Part shown: positions 45,172-56,800 of the stretch, one piece after another
How the letters are laid out: the number at the start of each line of letters is the position of its first letter
Numbering within the stretch: the stretch's first letter is position 1
Assembly: GCA_025526935.1 (NCBI GenBank)
Contig: JAHLKD010000089.1
Span: 1-64,000 of the forward strand
Length of the DNA stretch: 64,000 nucleotides
Origin: Cladochytrium replicatum
Lineage: Eukaryota > Chytridiomycota > Chytridiomycetes > Cladochytriales > Cladochytriaceae
Direction of reading: 5' to 3'
Notes under the pieces: generated by a model
What the model saw: the letters and a program-made list of their open reading frames with translations, nothing else
Database searches by the model: none
What the model was told of the DNA's origin: nothing
Translations under genes and position numbers: made by a program

Positions 45172-47815
45172 TTACTCAAAAGGACACATCCCAATACAGA
45201 CCGATCCTTTCTTCCGGCCTATTTCATCCAACTTCCGAACTAAATCGTAGGCAACCTTCTGATTCACAACTGAATCGCCCAAGTATTGCGGATGGGACCC
45301 AACAAAATCGCGGGTCCACCGAGCTGCAGTTTTCAACTTGCCAGTCGCCCGTCGAGAAATCACACTGACGTAATCAGATAGCGCGCTATGGATCTTGTGA
45401 TCCAAGTGTGAAGCCTTGAGGTACGACTCCACAAGCGGAACCAGTCCTGGGAAGTCTCCCTGGCAGAAGTATGAATAAAACATGTCGCACGTTTATGTGC
45501 AAAAACTTGGGAACTGACCTTTCCATTAATGATCTCGTTTATAGTGAACTGGTCGTACGCGTCTTCATCTACCGCTCCATTCGTAGTCACTCCGTTTGTT
45601 TCACCCGTGAACGATGGCAGCCCCGACATTGCAGCGGCACGTCCTGCCGCGCTACCTGTAGAGAATCTAAATGGGCAGGCGCCTAACTGCAGCTTATCCA
45701 AATTACCAAAAACGTTTTTGCGGAACCAGAATCGCTCTTTCAGGACTGCATCTCTCCGCTGTGCGACCTGCATGTTCTCGTCTACCTAATCGGGAGAAAT
45801 TTGTTGAGATGGCGGAACAAACTTCCATAAACACGAAAATACCTTGCTGATGGGAATATAGAAGTTGAGGTCGAAGCTCAGAATTGTTCTTGTTAGAAGA
45901 ACCACGAACACCGCGAACGCAGCGTTCTCGTAGTCAGTTGGTTGCACCTCGCAGGAGCGGAACTCGACTCGCCAGCCCATGTTCGGCAACTGAGGTGGTG
46001 GAGGCTTGAACCGCATTGTCTGCCAGTTGGTGGACTGAATGTTCTGTTGAACACCAAGAATCAACCCCGGCGTTATAAAGTATTGAACTGCCTAACTGCC
46101 TTACCTCAAAGTGATCGGATGAATGCTCGTCATCCTGATCCAACAACTCTCGGTAGATGACCAACGGATCACGAATAAACAGATGCGCAAAGTGGCGGGC
46201 TAGAGGTTCGTCCATCCCACCCTCGATGAGACGGGCATGAATCGATTTATCGTACACTAGATCGTAGTCGTTGTACTTCTCCTTGTAGAAGTTTCCTCGG
46301 ACATCGTCCGTTGAACATCCCCCAGGACCGGAGTAATTCGGTCCATTCGACAAATAATGCGAAACGCTGTCGTATCGCGATTTGGGTATAACGAAACGAG
46401 AATTTTCGAGCGGCTGAGTGGAACTCTTGAGTGAGAATTTTCTACAACGAAGATTACTGTGCTTACATCTAACCCCCGCTCCTCCCGCGTCCTGTCGTCC
46501 ACTGCACCAGCAATCACGTTCCATCGGCAATCAACGTCCGTGAGGTATCCTTTGAAGATTGGAGCCGCAGCCGACAGCGTAAGCTTGTGGAGCAACAGGA
46601 GATTTTTTAGGTCTTGGGATTCACTGTAACTACTATCCCTATCTCACCATGATAGGCGATACGACGGCAAGTTGATCGTACAATCTCCTTGCCTCTTCAA
46701 TCGAGCACGCCTGGAACGTGATCTGCAAACAACAGCACCCCATTCCGAAGCACATGCAGTCCAAGTAAACCGAATCTTCTTTCGCGTCAGGGACGCAGTC
46801 CAGCAAGTGGGACTTGCTCTCGCGGTAAGCTTGGTATTCAGGTGCGCGCGTACTGCAGGCGATGGATGCGAGTTCCCTTAGCTCCTCTGTGGTCATAGCT
46901 TTAATCGTATCCGGAATGGGCTCTCGGAATGGCCGAGGCGTTGAGCGATCCACAAATATGGGGAGATTGATAGCAACCTTCCCACCACGTCTAGTTCGGA
47001 TATTCTTCGTGAGCGTCGGAAACCGGACATGCTCGTTGATGCAGACGTCTGGTATAAAAAGAGATCGCGCAGCACCATTTGAAGAAGAGAGTGGATTGTG
47101 ATCGCATGGAGGACTCCAAAAGTTGCCAGACCCAAGTAGGGGGAAAGATGTGATTGTCAAAACAGAGTTGTTGGTGGTTGGGAGATTCGATATCGCCAAA
47201 GCGCGCCTAATAATATCAATGAGAACGTCATTCTAGTAGATACGGTTCGCTTTACCTGTCTCGCATACTCGGCTCGACGGAGAGAAGATCCTTTAATGAT
47301 GAGCCATACGGAGCTCCAGGCGTTGATTCCAGCATGTATCTTCCGTATTCAGGTTTCCAAGAGCTTGGAGGGACATCGCTACAAGAAAGCAAAGGCAATC
47401 AGAATCACGGAGCAAAAGAGCATCCCCGACAACGCTCTGCCCAGCTACGCGTGAAATTTGAGAAGCATTCCACACTAAAAAAAGCAAAATCGCTCAAATC
47501 CCACTTTCCGCAACCATCGAGGAAACCAAACGAATTGTTCCTTTCTTACCCTCTAGCCTCGGCCGCTTTTTCAATCTTCTCAAGCTTTTCTAGAGTTGCA
47601 TGCGCATCCAGAGAAAGAGTCACCTTCTGGGCAGCATCATCGAAATTTACCACAACATATTCAACCTCATCGCCCCATAGCAAGTGATCTTTCTTCCGGG
47701 TCTTCAACCTGTGAAAAATGTTGAGCAGTTGGGTGATCCCGTGCGAGCGAACGTGGTCGGCATGCTTTTGCGCTTCGTCCCACGACAGCGGGGTACCGAG
47801 ACTGAGGAGACCCAT
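45172..47815 (-). CDS. GSH1: glutamate-cysteine ligase catalytic subunit, 8 exons, 709 aa
   Basis: This enzyme joins glutamate and cysteine in the first, rate-limiting step of glutathione synthesis in the cytosol. My model is complement(join(45172..45459,45519..45785,45843..46043,46105..46413,46467..46583,46648..47206,47256..47378,47550..47815)), 2,130 bp with all junctions GT-AG. Introns are 49-64 bp except the first (171 bp). Family blocks in order are [54 protein letters not shown], the [16 protein letters not shown] signature, [48 protein letters not shown], and [17 protein letters not shown]. Length is slightly above the usual 640-680. It appears intact. No regulatory site was identified; the start is the first ATG of the conserved N-terminus. 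Confidence 0.93.
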
Positions 47816-48829
47816 TGCAATGCAAAAGCAGATTTATCGCCGTTTTCCACGATCGAGGAATTGCAAATCAAAATCAATCACAAGCCACGACCGTTTGTAA
47901 TTGATCCGTGATGTGATGTGAGGTGATCAAGAGGATCAGACGTCGGATGAGAGAGGTGGTTGGTTTGCAGAGAGGATTCGATTCGATTCGCAAGCAGCGC
48001 AGTGTGATGCTAGTAGCTTTTCTGTGCCGCCGGATCTTATCTTGCTGTGGTGGACGATGGCGCAATTGTGTTTTTTTCAAATTAGATAATCTGCATAAAA
48101 GCACGCGCTTTTCATTTGGCAAAAACTGAAGGTGACGTGTAAGTCGGCGCTGCAATTCGCCAAACGAATTCCATCCGAAGTAGTTTTGTGTGGATACACT
48201 TTGCACATAATTTCGATTTGTTTTGACCTGAAGCATATATGCTTCAACACTAATTGTGCATGTCGGCAAACCATTTACTGATAGAACACTGCATTTGCTT
48301 TCTTACGGAAAAGCATAGATGAAGGATGGATATGTACAAACTTTGCGGAGTTCAGCTATGGTTGCCAATCTGCAATTAAAGAGGTATTCGTGATGTTGCA
48401 ACAGACTTGTCCGTGCCGTCCTATTGCATACTCCGGTGTTTGTGAAGAAACCGGTGAGCAAACAACGAAGTGTGGGCTCAGTACCATTGATCTGGATACC
48501 TCCCTCAAACATGAAGTCTCGGTAGAGATGCAAAGTCGCTCAGAAAAATGTCTGCTGCGGCCCTCGCACCCTCTGTTCATAGCTTCAGAACAAATGACAG
48601 GTCGACGATTCAACGCAGTAACTTGCCTCCACTTGTTGAGGGAGCCCTAACTAACCCCTAACCATACGGTGGTTAGCTTGAGAGGCTAACCCGCAGGTTA
48701 CTTGAAGAGCAAGACTACCCCGCTAATCAAGAGATGTTAGACTGATCTCGCTATTGCTAACAAGATTAACCCTCCCCCAGGAGCGAGCTCCTAGACGCTG
48801 GTGTTAATCAAGCTGTCGTTGCACCAGTC
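47816..48829. other. intergenic upstream of GSH1
   Basis: This should hold the GSH1 promoter (minus strand reads leftward from 47816). I see no gene. A perfect 16-bp palindrome, GAAGCATATATGCTTC, lies at 48230-48245, and a 7-bp-stem hairpin (GGTTAGC/GCTAACC) at 48670-48690. Short open frames here look like chance. Confidence 0.4.
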
Positions 48830-49395
48830 GCAATCCTTTCCTACAATATGCTTCCAAATATTCAACTTGCGCATCAGATCAGTGCTGACCTGATGGATAA
48901 GTAGATCCACAACACTGGGATAAACTTCTACTGGAAACTGGCGGCGACCAGCAATGTATATGACTTCTGCTCTGTATCATTGAATCAAACCATGGAGTAC
49001 CATCACTCCAAAAATACCCGAAAAACTGTGCAAATCGCTCCGCGTCATAGAGACATAGAAATGATCTTCAGATCCTTTCAATCCCCCATCATGCCGAATA
49101 AAATGTCGGTTCTCAACGTACGTACGTGCGCTCCGTCTAGAATAATACAAGAGTCCTGGGTACCACCCAGAAGCTCTCGAACGTATTCCATAGATCATGT
49201 ACTTTATTTTTTGTGCGTGAAGAGGTGACGTCTTCGAAACGGATCGTGTAACCGACAAATCCCCCAATTCAACATTCATCTCCTCTGAAACTCTCTTAGC
49301 AATTGATATGGCGGCCACTCGTCGTGGTGTTGTGTCACAGCGATATTGCCTGTCCGTATTAGCCCGGCTTCATGCAGAAATTGGGGGAACCTCTG
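48830..49395 (-). pseudogene. DEAH-box RNA helicase remnant (DHX33/Dhr2-like)
   Basis: In three shifting frames on the minus strand the conserved helicase blocks appear in the right order. They are PQFLHEAGLIRTGNIAVTQ (49395-49335), AAISIAKRVSEEMNVELGDL, VGYTIRFEDVTSSRT, KIKYM, GTQDSCIILDGAHVRTLRTD (DEAH changed to DGAH), then DLKIISMS and DAERFAQFFG, and finally AGRRQFPVEVY near 48930. Motif I (GETGSGKS) upstream is not found. At least four frameshifts and the loss of the E of DEAH show it is dead. The combination ELG-x-VGYT-x-RF-x-DVTS suggests the DHX33/Dhr2 group, which acts in ribosome biogenesis; the subgroup is inference. Confidence 0.75.
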
Positions 49396-50437
49396 AATTG
49401 AATTTATTGGTCAACTTGTGTCTCGCAGTGTTTCTCTACTTGTGTCTCGCAGTGTTTCTCTGACGTACATGTGGTCTTTCCCGCCTGTCTGCTCACAATA
49501 ATAATTGCTGAGTTGGACTCGATCTTTGCAATTATTTCGTTTTTCGCTTTGGTTCATCGGAACGTCACGTCAGCTTTCACTTGCAAGATTGATAAGTCAG
49601 ACAACAGCATACCTTTAAATATGAGAAGCCTTTCTCTATCCCTCTTGATTTTCAATAGAGCGTCAGTTCTGTACGATTCTGATCTCCACGTTAAGTTGAG
49701 CTGTTCGACCAATGTTCTTGATCTTAGCAGTCAAATTTGACATTCCATTTCATGCACGTTGCCGGATTTTTGCGAGAGGGAGCCCTCTTTTCCCACTTCG
49801 ATCACCTTTTATGAGCGTTCCCGCTTTATCGTCTGCTGCGTTGATCCCATTGTCCTCTGAACGATCACGTCTCATTGCTTCACGTTTCAGACGCTTCGCT
49901 TCTGGCTTGCTACATCACTGACAGATTTTCCAATATCTTGCTAGATCATGGGCGAGACAGGGTTGGTGATGGTTGCTGGCTCATTGCTTGTTTCGGATTG
50001 GCCCAAAAAGCGCTTCCTTTTTCTCTTCTTCTGCCGCTTCATTAATGATTGAGACGTCTCGTGAGTCTCCTCCTTTTTGGCTCGACCGGCATTCCTGCAT
50101 CAATCACTCGATATGCCTCCAACCGGGGGGTCACCTGTCAAAAAACAACCACAATGTGGAAACGAACACAATGTGGGAACGAACTCTTTCTAACTGAAGC
50201 AAAGACCACGTGAATTCGTACAGGAGCGTCTTTCGAACAACGAAGAAAAGATGTACACGGAAAGCAAATGCAAGACATCCATTCACACAACTGAAGAAAA
50301 AGCACATAAAGAACGACAACCATTTGAACCAAAAAACTATCAGTATCCTTTCCAACCACTTCCCAGCCCATTAAACGATGCCCAATTTTCCTAAAGCGGT
50401 ACATATGAGTTAAAATCGACAGAGTGTATGAATCATT
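49396..50437. other. no intact gene; possible decayed N-terminus of the helicase
   Basis: On the minus strand, broken frames at about 49750-50090 encode Lys/Arg-rich stretches such as KPEAKRLKREAMRRDRSED and KRQKKRKRKRF. These could be the basic N-terminal region of the DEAH helicase remnant. A 24-bp tandem duplication lies at 49414-49461 (acttgtgtctcgcagtgtttctct twice). The rest shows nothing recognisable. Confidence 0.3.
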
Positions 50438-52883
50438 TCATACCCCATTCATCGATAACGGCGTGCCTATCGATCCGGTCCCAGTATGTGTAGATGGCGG
50501 GTGAAGCACGAAAGATGAAAGCGGAGGAATTCCACGAAGGTTCGAATGCTGGTGCTGGAGCCCACCAGCCATCGGGATTCCTGCAGAGGCGTCACCAATC
50601 ATCGCTGAAGCCAAGAACTTGTCTCTGAACGGACCCCAGGATGGTACTCCTCCAACCACCGCGACGCCAGGTGATGTGGTTTCCATCACCATCCTGCTCG
50701 GTTCCGCAGGTTCAGGGCGAGCAAGCTCTCCGTCCATAGTGGAGTTGTACGGCAGCACTGCTGTGTTCATAAACGAGTGAGAGGTCGCAGTGACTGGTGG
50801 TGCTTGAGTTGGGACGATGATTTCAGAGCGCGCAGAAAGCCGAGTTGCGGACACATCGGGCCGCATTGTGTCAATCAAAGACGCCAAGACGGAGTGTAAC
50901 CTTCCTGCCATGAACCAGTACCGTGCAATAGCACCGAGTGCTCGAACGTGAATCTCAACTTTCGAGCGCGAAATGGAGCTTGAATCATCTTCCACCATTT
51001 GTGCCGACATTACGTGTATCAACCCACTCTGGAATATGCAGAATGCCACAAATGGACATATGTAGTTCCAGTTTGGATTGGACTTCATGACTTTCTCGAT
51101 AAGGTTGCAGATTTCTGAGGCGGCACTACGGCACGCTTTGAAGCACGAGGAGTAGCGAACTTGCTCTGGAGTGTCACAAATCAGTCCCATCATTTTTGGT
51201 CGGTGAAGAAGGATAACGCAGGTGTGATAATAAATGTGAAGATAAGGTGGTATCCAGGCAGCACTCGAGTCCGGGTTGTGATTTACCGTGAACTGATCAT
51301 CCACAATCCGAATGTAGTCGGGAAGTGATGACATCCAATCTCGCAGCGAAGCATCAAGCACGGAAAGCTGGTAGTCTGCATCTAGCGGGCCCGGGAAGCT
51401 TCGCCCTTGTGCAACAGCCTGTGCACGATGCCCATCTGTGACCTGTTGGTGTCCGCGGCGAGGGCTCAATGATTTGTGTTGATTGGAGTACTCCACGATT
51501 TTGCCGAAGATTTTTGTGAGCAGTATGTAATACCCAGTCGAGTTCTGATGTGGCATCCCTGGTGTGAACATGTTCGTCGAAGTGAGAACAGCAATTTGAA
51601 AAGAGTCGTTATGGGTGAAGGCGGCTGCGGTGGCAGTTGGCTGTTCACGCTGTTCGGCTTCCTCGTCATCACCCAGCGCTTGAAACACGTCTTCTGGGCA
51701 AGGCAAGTAAACCCGGCAGTCCTTTTCATTGATAATCATTGATCGATCAGCAGCAGCCCCAGCGTATCTATCTAGGATGTAGCAGCACCACCATAGCCTG
51801 CGCCGCTCTTCCATCTCCAGCGAATCTGACCGATGCCGGTTACTAGATGATTCTTCAAACTCGGGCTCAACGTTTAACTTCAACTCTTGGGCCATCCGGA
51901 TTGCCATTCCGGAATACATCCATGCCGCAGAGCCTTCAAGAGAGTGATTGAGCACTTCCCACAAATGGTTTTTACAGGGCATACCTCTGCCGGAACCAGC
52001 TGCGTAAGTGGCCAACAAAACAAGGGCAGTAACAGTAGATTGACTCGGGGAGTCCATGTAATGATCAACAAGCTCCCTAGCTCGCATGTAAAATACGTCA
52101 CCGCTCGCAAAAGGCTGGTCCGGTTTGGTCAAGACCAAAGGGTGTGTGGAGAAGCGCGCAGACAGGGCGTAGATTGCATTCAGGAGAAGGGGGGAGTGCG
52201 TCTGAATTTTCTTTCGGAAATTACGCTGATTCAGGAGTGGGAAGAACGGGTCGCAATATTCGTAAAACAGAGTGATCAGATCATCAAGAACTTCCTGGGG
52301 CAAAACTGGCGATGAGCTCGAAACGTCTGCCCCAAAATCTGCCGAGCTGATAGGCGGAGAAGCGTCATCGATCCCGAATCCTGGGTGCTTCCCATCAAAA
52401 TCCGTCATTCCGCTTCCGCTGGTTGTGGGCGTGCTGGACGTTTGTCGCCTCCGAAGTGCCGTTAACCTTGCAGCAGCAATATCTGCATCGTCTGAGGAGG
52501 CTATACTCTCCCCCATAGATATTTGACGCGCACTCAGCAACAACTCCATCTCTTTGAGGCGGTTCTCCAACGTTTCAATATAGCCTGCCCGCGGCCCTCG
52601 CTTCTTTGCACCACGGGAATAAGAGCATGCTTGGCCAATCCTCGAGCAATGTCCACACGTTGGCTTTCCACCGTCACACTTCACTTTCTTTAGTATTCAA
52701 AGGGGTGCAAACGGTGGGAAAGCATCGGTTAATTGGCAGGCGGGTCGAGGAAGCACCATCGAAGAAACTCACCTTTTTGTTGCAAGCGTCACAAGCTTGC
52801 GTAATCCTCTTTCGCTTGCTTTTGTCCTTCGAATTCCTGGGAGAGTCTTCAAGGTCTCCATCGGAATCCGAGGTGTCAGGCAT
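50438..52883 (-). CDS. Zn2Cys6 fungal transcription factor, 2 exons, 786 aa
   Basis: This is a nuclear, sequence-specific DNA-binding regulator of the Gal4 class; targets are unknown. The model is complement(join(50438..52687,52773..52883)), 2,361 bp, with an 85-bp GT-AG intron splitting the zinc cluster exactly between two Lys codons. After splicing the six cysteines are C31, C34, C41, C48, C51 and C58 (C-x2-C-x6-C-x6-C-x2-C-x6-C), a perfect fit. A short linker and a coiled coil follow (ETLENRLKEMELLLS, about 73-88). Next is the fungal-specific regulatory domain, about 150-430: LFYEYCDPFFPLLNQ, LLLNAIYALSARFS, ALVLLATYAAGSGRG, MAIRMAQELKLN, RRRLWWCCYILDRYAG. The tail is Pro/Gly/Ser-rich. It appears intact. 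The start is the first ATG before a basic, acidic-flanked leader. Confidence 0.92.
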
Positions 52884-53105
52884 GTTGAATGGTGCTGAGA
52901 GCTTCCAAAAATCGGAAATTAGCCCAAATGAATATTTGAGAAGTCTTTCGCTACCTACCTCCAGCGCTAACGACTGGGATTATTTGTGCGAGTCTTGTGG
53001 AAACCAAGTTGGATGAGCGGCAGAATTCTCACCCGCAAGCGCCATGCAAAATCACGGGTCCCGGCTAAATGCAGCTTTTACGAAAAAGGAACGGGCGTTT
53101 CTCGC

Positions 53106-53700
53106 TTAGTTTGTGATAAAAAATAGCGATTCGCGACGTATTGTATTTGTGAAGATTCGCCCTAAAATCTCCTTGCATATCTTCAGTGAGCATTTCTGTA
53201 AGTATTTCCACGTGAAGGTGAACCCCAAAACCACCTCAATATGTCGGTCAGTCCACCTCCTTTGGTCCTGCATGTTTGCTTCCTCGCTTCTATTTTCTAG
53301 TTCGTCTTCGCTCTCTTCAATTTGACTACGAATATGTGTGTCATTCTCTCGCAAGTCGCGATCCCTTCTCCGTCGTTCCTTCCGTTCTTCGTCAAGATCA
53401 CATGCGATCTCGTTAACTTCCTCTTCAGCGAGCTCGCCATCTGCATCGAATCTCATGTGCTTCCTTTCGTGACCCCTTTGCGCGTCGTGCTGGGTCCGGC
53501 CATATCTTCGTCATTTGTAACAACTTCTTCGTACTCGATACGTGATTTCTTCATAGTAGTGGGATCTACTTCCTGGGTATCTCTAGGCCTTTTTTCGTTC
53601 CGTATAGCGGGTCTCTCCGCGATCTTATCGGACGAATCGATTTCACTCCGAGGAGAGCAAGTGGAAGATGATAACGTCCCATTCGCGCAGGAACGAAAGA
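53106..53700 (-). other. unidentified charged ORF pair, possibly a broken or spliced gene
   Basis: Two overlapping minus-strand frames look coding by composition. The upstream one (about 53700-53456) reads SEIDSSDKIAERPAIRNEKR, then KKSRIEYEEVVTNDEDMAGP. It ends at a TGA exactly where the other begins (ATG 53456, MRFDADGELAEEEVNEIACD, highly charged, 116 codons to TAA 53106). A one-base shift near 53460 or a short intron would join them. I do not recognise the protein. The last ~40 residues lose the charged character and may be intron. Confidence 0.35.
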
Positions 53701-53821
53701 GGGTACCCCAACAGCAGCCTATAAACCATCAGCAAAGCTAAGGCAGGCGGTCGATGATTTTCGGGAAAGAAGCAGGTGAGGGCCGTTTGGATCTTCGTCG
53801 AGCGGACTAACCAAGTTTGGG

Positions 53822-56800
53822 ATGAGACAGCCTGCTCAAGCGAGAGCAGACCTCGATGTGAATCTTGTCACAGCACATATGCCCATTTACGAGCCACTGA
53901 TAGACGAGTATCTTCACGATTTCTTTAATCTCCCGAAGATGCGGCAGCATCTAACGAAGCTGGGACTTGTAGCATCTGTGTAATTGGACGATCTGCCGCA
54001 TCTTCGAAGCTGGGACTTGTAGCATCTGTGTAACTGGACGATATTCCAACTTACATTCCCGGTACAGATTGATAATTCCGGTCGAATAGTTGACCCGAAA
54101 ACATTTAAGTATGACCAGATTCGGCTGTATAAGCAACAATATGAGAGGGATATCCTCAAGAAACGAGAGGAGATTGAGCTTGACAGACAGATTGAGCTCA
54201 TGTGAAAAAGCATGCGCGTCCGTCTAGTGGATTCTTATCAAAAGATCTAGAGGTAGCGATACTACACCAACTAGCGGAAGATAAGAATCGAAGATCGCAG
54301 AAACTTAGGACAATGAACTTGGTAAGTGGTCTATGAAATTGACCATTATGGCTTCTAAGCCATCGAAAGTATACAAACCACGCAATTTTGGACCAGTATC
54401 CGATCACCATGTACAAAACCGCTTTGCTGTATTCGGAGAAACCAGCGAAGTTGATGAGTATTGATCAACAGCAAAGCGGAGAAACCAGCGAAGTTGATGA
54501 GTATTGATCAAATGATACTTGATCGGCTGCAAAATCGTTTGCTAGTACAGCTCGGAAGTATTAATACACACCGCCGTGTACTCCAAGCAAAATGCCGTGT
54601 TTGGCAGCATAAGCAGTTTGAAAATTATAAGGTTTATGAATATGAAGTTCAAGAGGGAGATCACTTTACAGCTGCTTCGGGTGGCACTAGCGATCAGCTC
54701 ATCCATGATGATATGAGTGGTGATGAATACGAAGATGAAGATAGCACTGTCCGGGGTCCCCCAATACAATTTGAGAAGAGAGAGGATAGCTCCGCGATGG
54801 TGGATACTCGATTACCTGCTGTTCAAACAGAAGGATGGATGGAGCAAAGAGGACCTTCATTAGAGAGCGACGTTAACGAACTGTTTGAGTCCTCACGAAG
54901 GGCATTTGAGGCAGCCGATGTCATTGGTGTTCGGAAAGCGATATGTGTATGGTCTGACGTGATTTGTTCCTGATGATGTGGATTTCGAAACTACACTACA
55001 AAGTACTGAGGTAGAAGCTTACGTCAGGGGATCGGAAACTAGAAGCAGTCGTCCGTCGAGCGTTTTGAGCAACGAACGAAAAGCCAACGTCACACTAGAG
55101 CATTCGGGCCAGGAATCCATGAACGTGAGTGCCGATCCGTCGGAAGTTCAGGAAATTCATAGAGCCAAAGATAAAAGTCGCCCAGCGAGTACTCGTGATT
55201 CATCGGAGCCTCAGGAGATCAAGAACAGTTGGCCAGAGAGCGGTCGTTAAGAAAGCAGCCAGAAACAATCTTTCAACAGCATACAAGGCGAGAAAGTTGA
55301 ACTTTTTTAAGATGATGCCCGAAACTCGTCAGCGAGTGCATCTAAGGTGATGAACATCCAGCATGACATGGAGAAGTCTATCAGCCGTCCAGTGAGGCTG
55401 AAAGTAGATCTTACTGAAACAGATAAGCCATCAGGCCGCCCAGTGAAGGACGAGAAACCACAGATGAAACGCAACCCAGCCGTCCCGTGAGTCTTAAGGT
55501 GGAGCACACCGAGAACCAAAAGAGCCGACCAATGAGTTTAAAAGGAGAGAATAAACCAAACAGCCGACCGTCGAGTCTAAAAGAGGGAAACTCTGGCAAA
55601 AGAGAAACTAAGACAGTCAGTCGACCAGGGAGTCTAAGGAGCCAAGCATAGTCGAGCAAAGATGGCAAAGCCGTCCAATGAGCTTGAGTTTGGAAAGCGC
55701 CGGCGTGGAAGCAGCCTCAATTGCAAGCCTCAGCAGCGAACAGAGCTTGAATAGATCTGTTGAAGAGCCAGGAGCGGAGGATGGTGTCACGGCAAAAGAA
55801 AACAGTCGGCGGTCAAGTGTGAAGATGGAGAGCACTAATGTGGAAATTGCGCAACCTGAAAACTTCAGTCGCCAGCACAGTTCAGCCAGTATGCCCATTG
55901 AGACCGTAGAACTTCAGACGACCGAGTTTGCCAAAACAGCCAGTCGTTCATCAACTATGAGGAGTGAGATCATCGGAGAAGGTGAATCAAGCCGCCCGCC
56001 AAGATCACCAAACTGGGAACCAAAGCCGCCGACACTGCTCGGCAAGCAGATAAAGTGGAAAGGAACAAGATCCGATCAAGTTGACTCTCCCCAATTACTA
56101 ACAAAGAGGCCAGTCGTCCGGCGAGTGTGAAAGCGGAATCCAATAACAAGGACGAGCTTAAAATCTTCAGCCGTCAACATAGCTCCTCAAGTAAGCAGGA
56201 TGGAAACACAGCTGCTCAGCTGATCAGCGTTTCGAAGCCAAGGAGTCGCCCACTGAGTTTGAGAGAGGAAGGCATTGGTGCGCAAGAAGTACAAGTCGAA
56301 ACATTGAGTGTCCAGCAGAGCACAGAAAGTGGCCCTGAAAGCGAAACCACAGCTCCGGCCAGCGACGTTGCAAAGCCGGACAGTCGTCCATTGAGTCTGA
56401 AAGGAAGCGTTAAGCGGAGTGTTCATGGACAAGAAGCATTGAGTCGCCAGCAGAGTAAAGGAAGCAATAGTGGCGAAGACTCCGTTCTGGCAAGAGAAGT
56501 TCCAAAACCAACCAGTAGGCCCTTGAGTCTCAGGGGACAAGACGCTGTTGAGGCAAATCGATCTCACTACTCTTGTCCAATATGAAGTTCCACGAGTCGG
56601 CCATCATTAAGAAACTGCCAACCACCGAGTCTAAGGGGGGAAATCTCTCGCGAGGACGGACATGAGGCTAATTTAAGTCAACAGAACATCTCAGCAGTCA
56701 AGACGGAACCTGCGACCGATGACCGGAGTACTTCTTGTCCGTAGAGTGAAAGAGAAGTTGAAGGGGAATCCCAGCAAAGTTTAGTCGGTCAAACCGAATA

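Noticed and set aside
48230-48245. Perfect palindrome GAAGCATATATGCTTC as a regulator site for GSH1
   Set aside because: It is 400 bp upstream of the GSH1 start and matches no binding site that I know; recorded only as a sequence feature.
48650-48668. Telomere-like TAACTAACCCCTAACC
   Set aside because: Only two or three imperfect words, with no tandem run and genes on both sides.
50131-50404. Minus-strand frames upstream of the GSH1-TF interval, rich in Phe/Cys
   Set aside because: Composition is that of translated low-complexity DNA, with no domain and no start context.
51887-52315. 142-codon plus-strand frame inside the transcription factor gene
   Set aside because: It is the antisense shadow of a well-supported exon.
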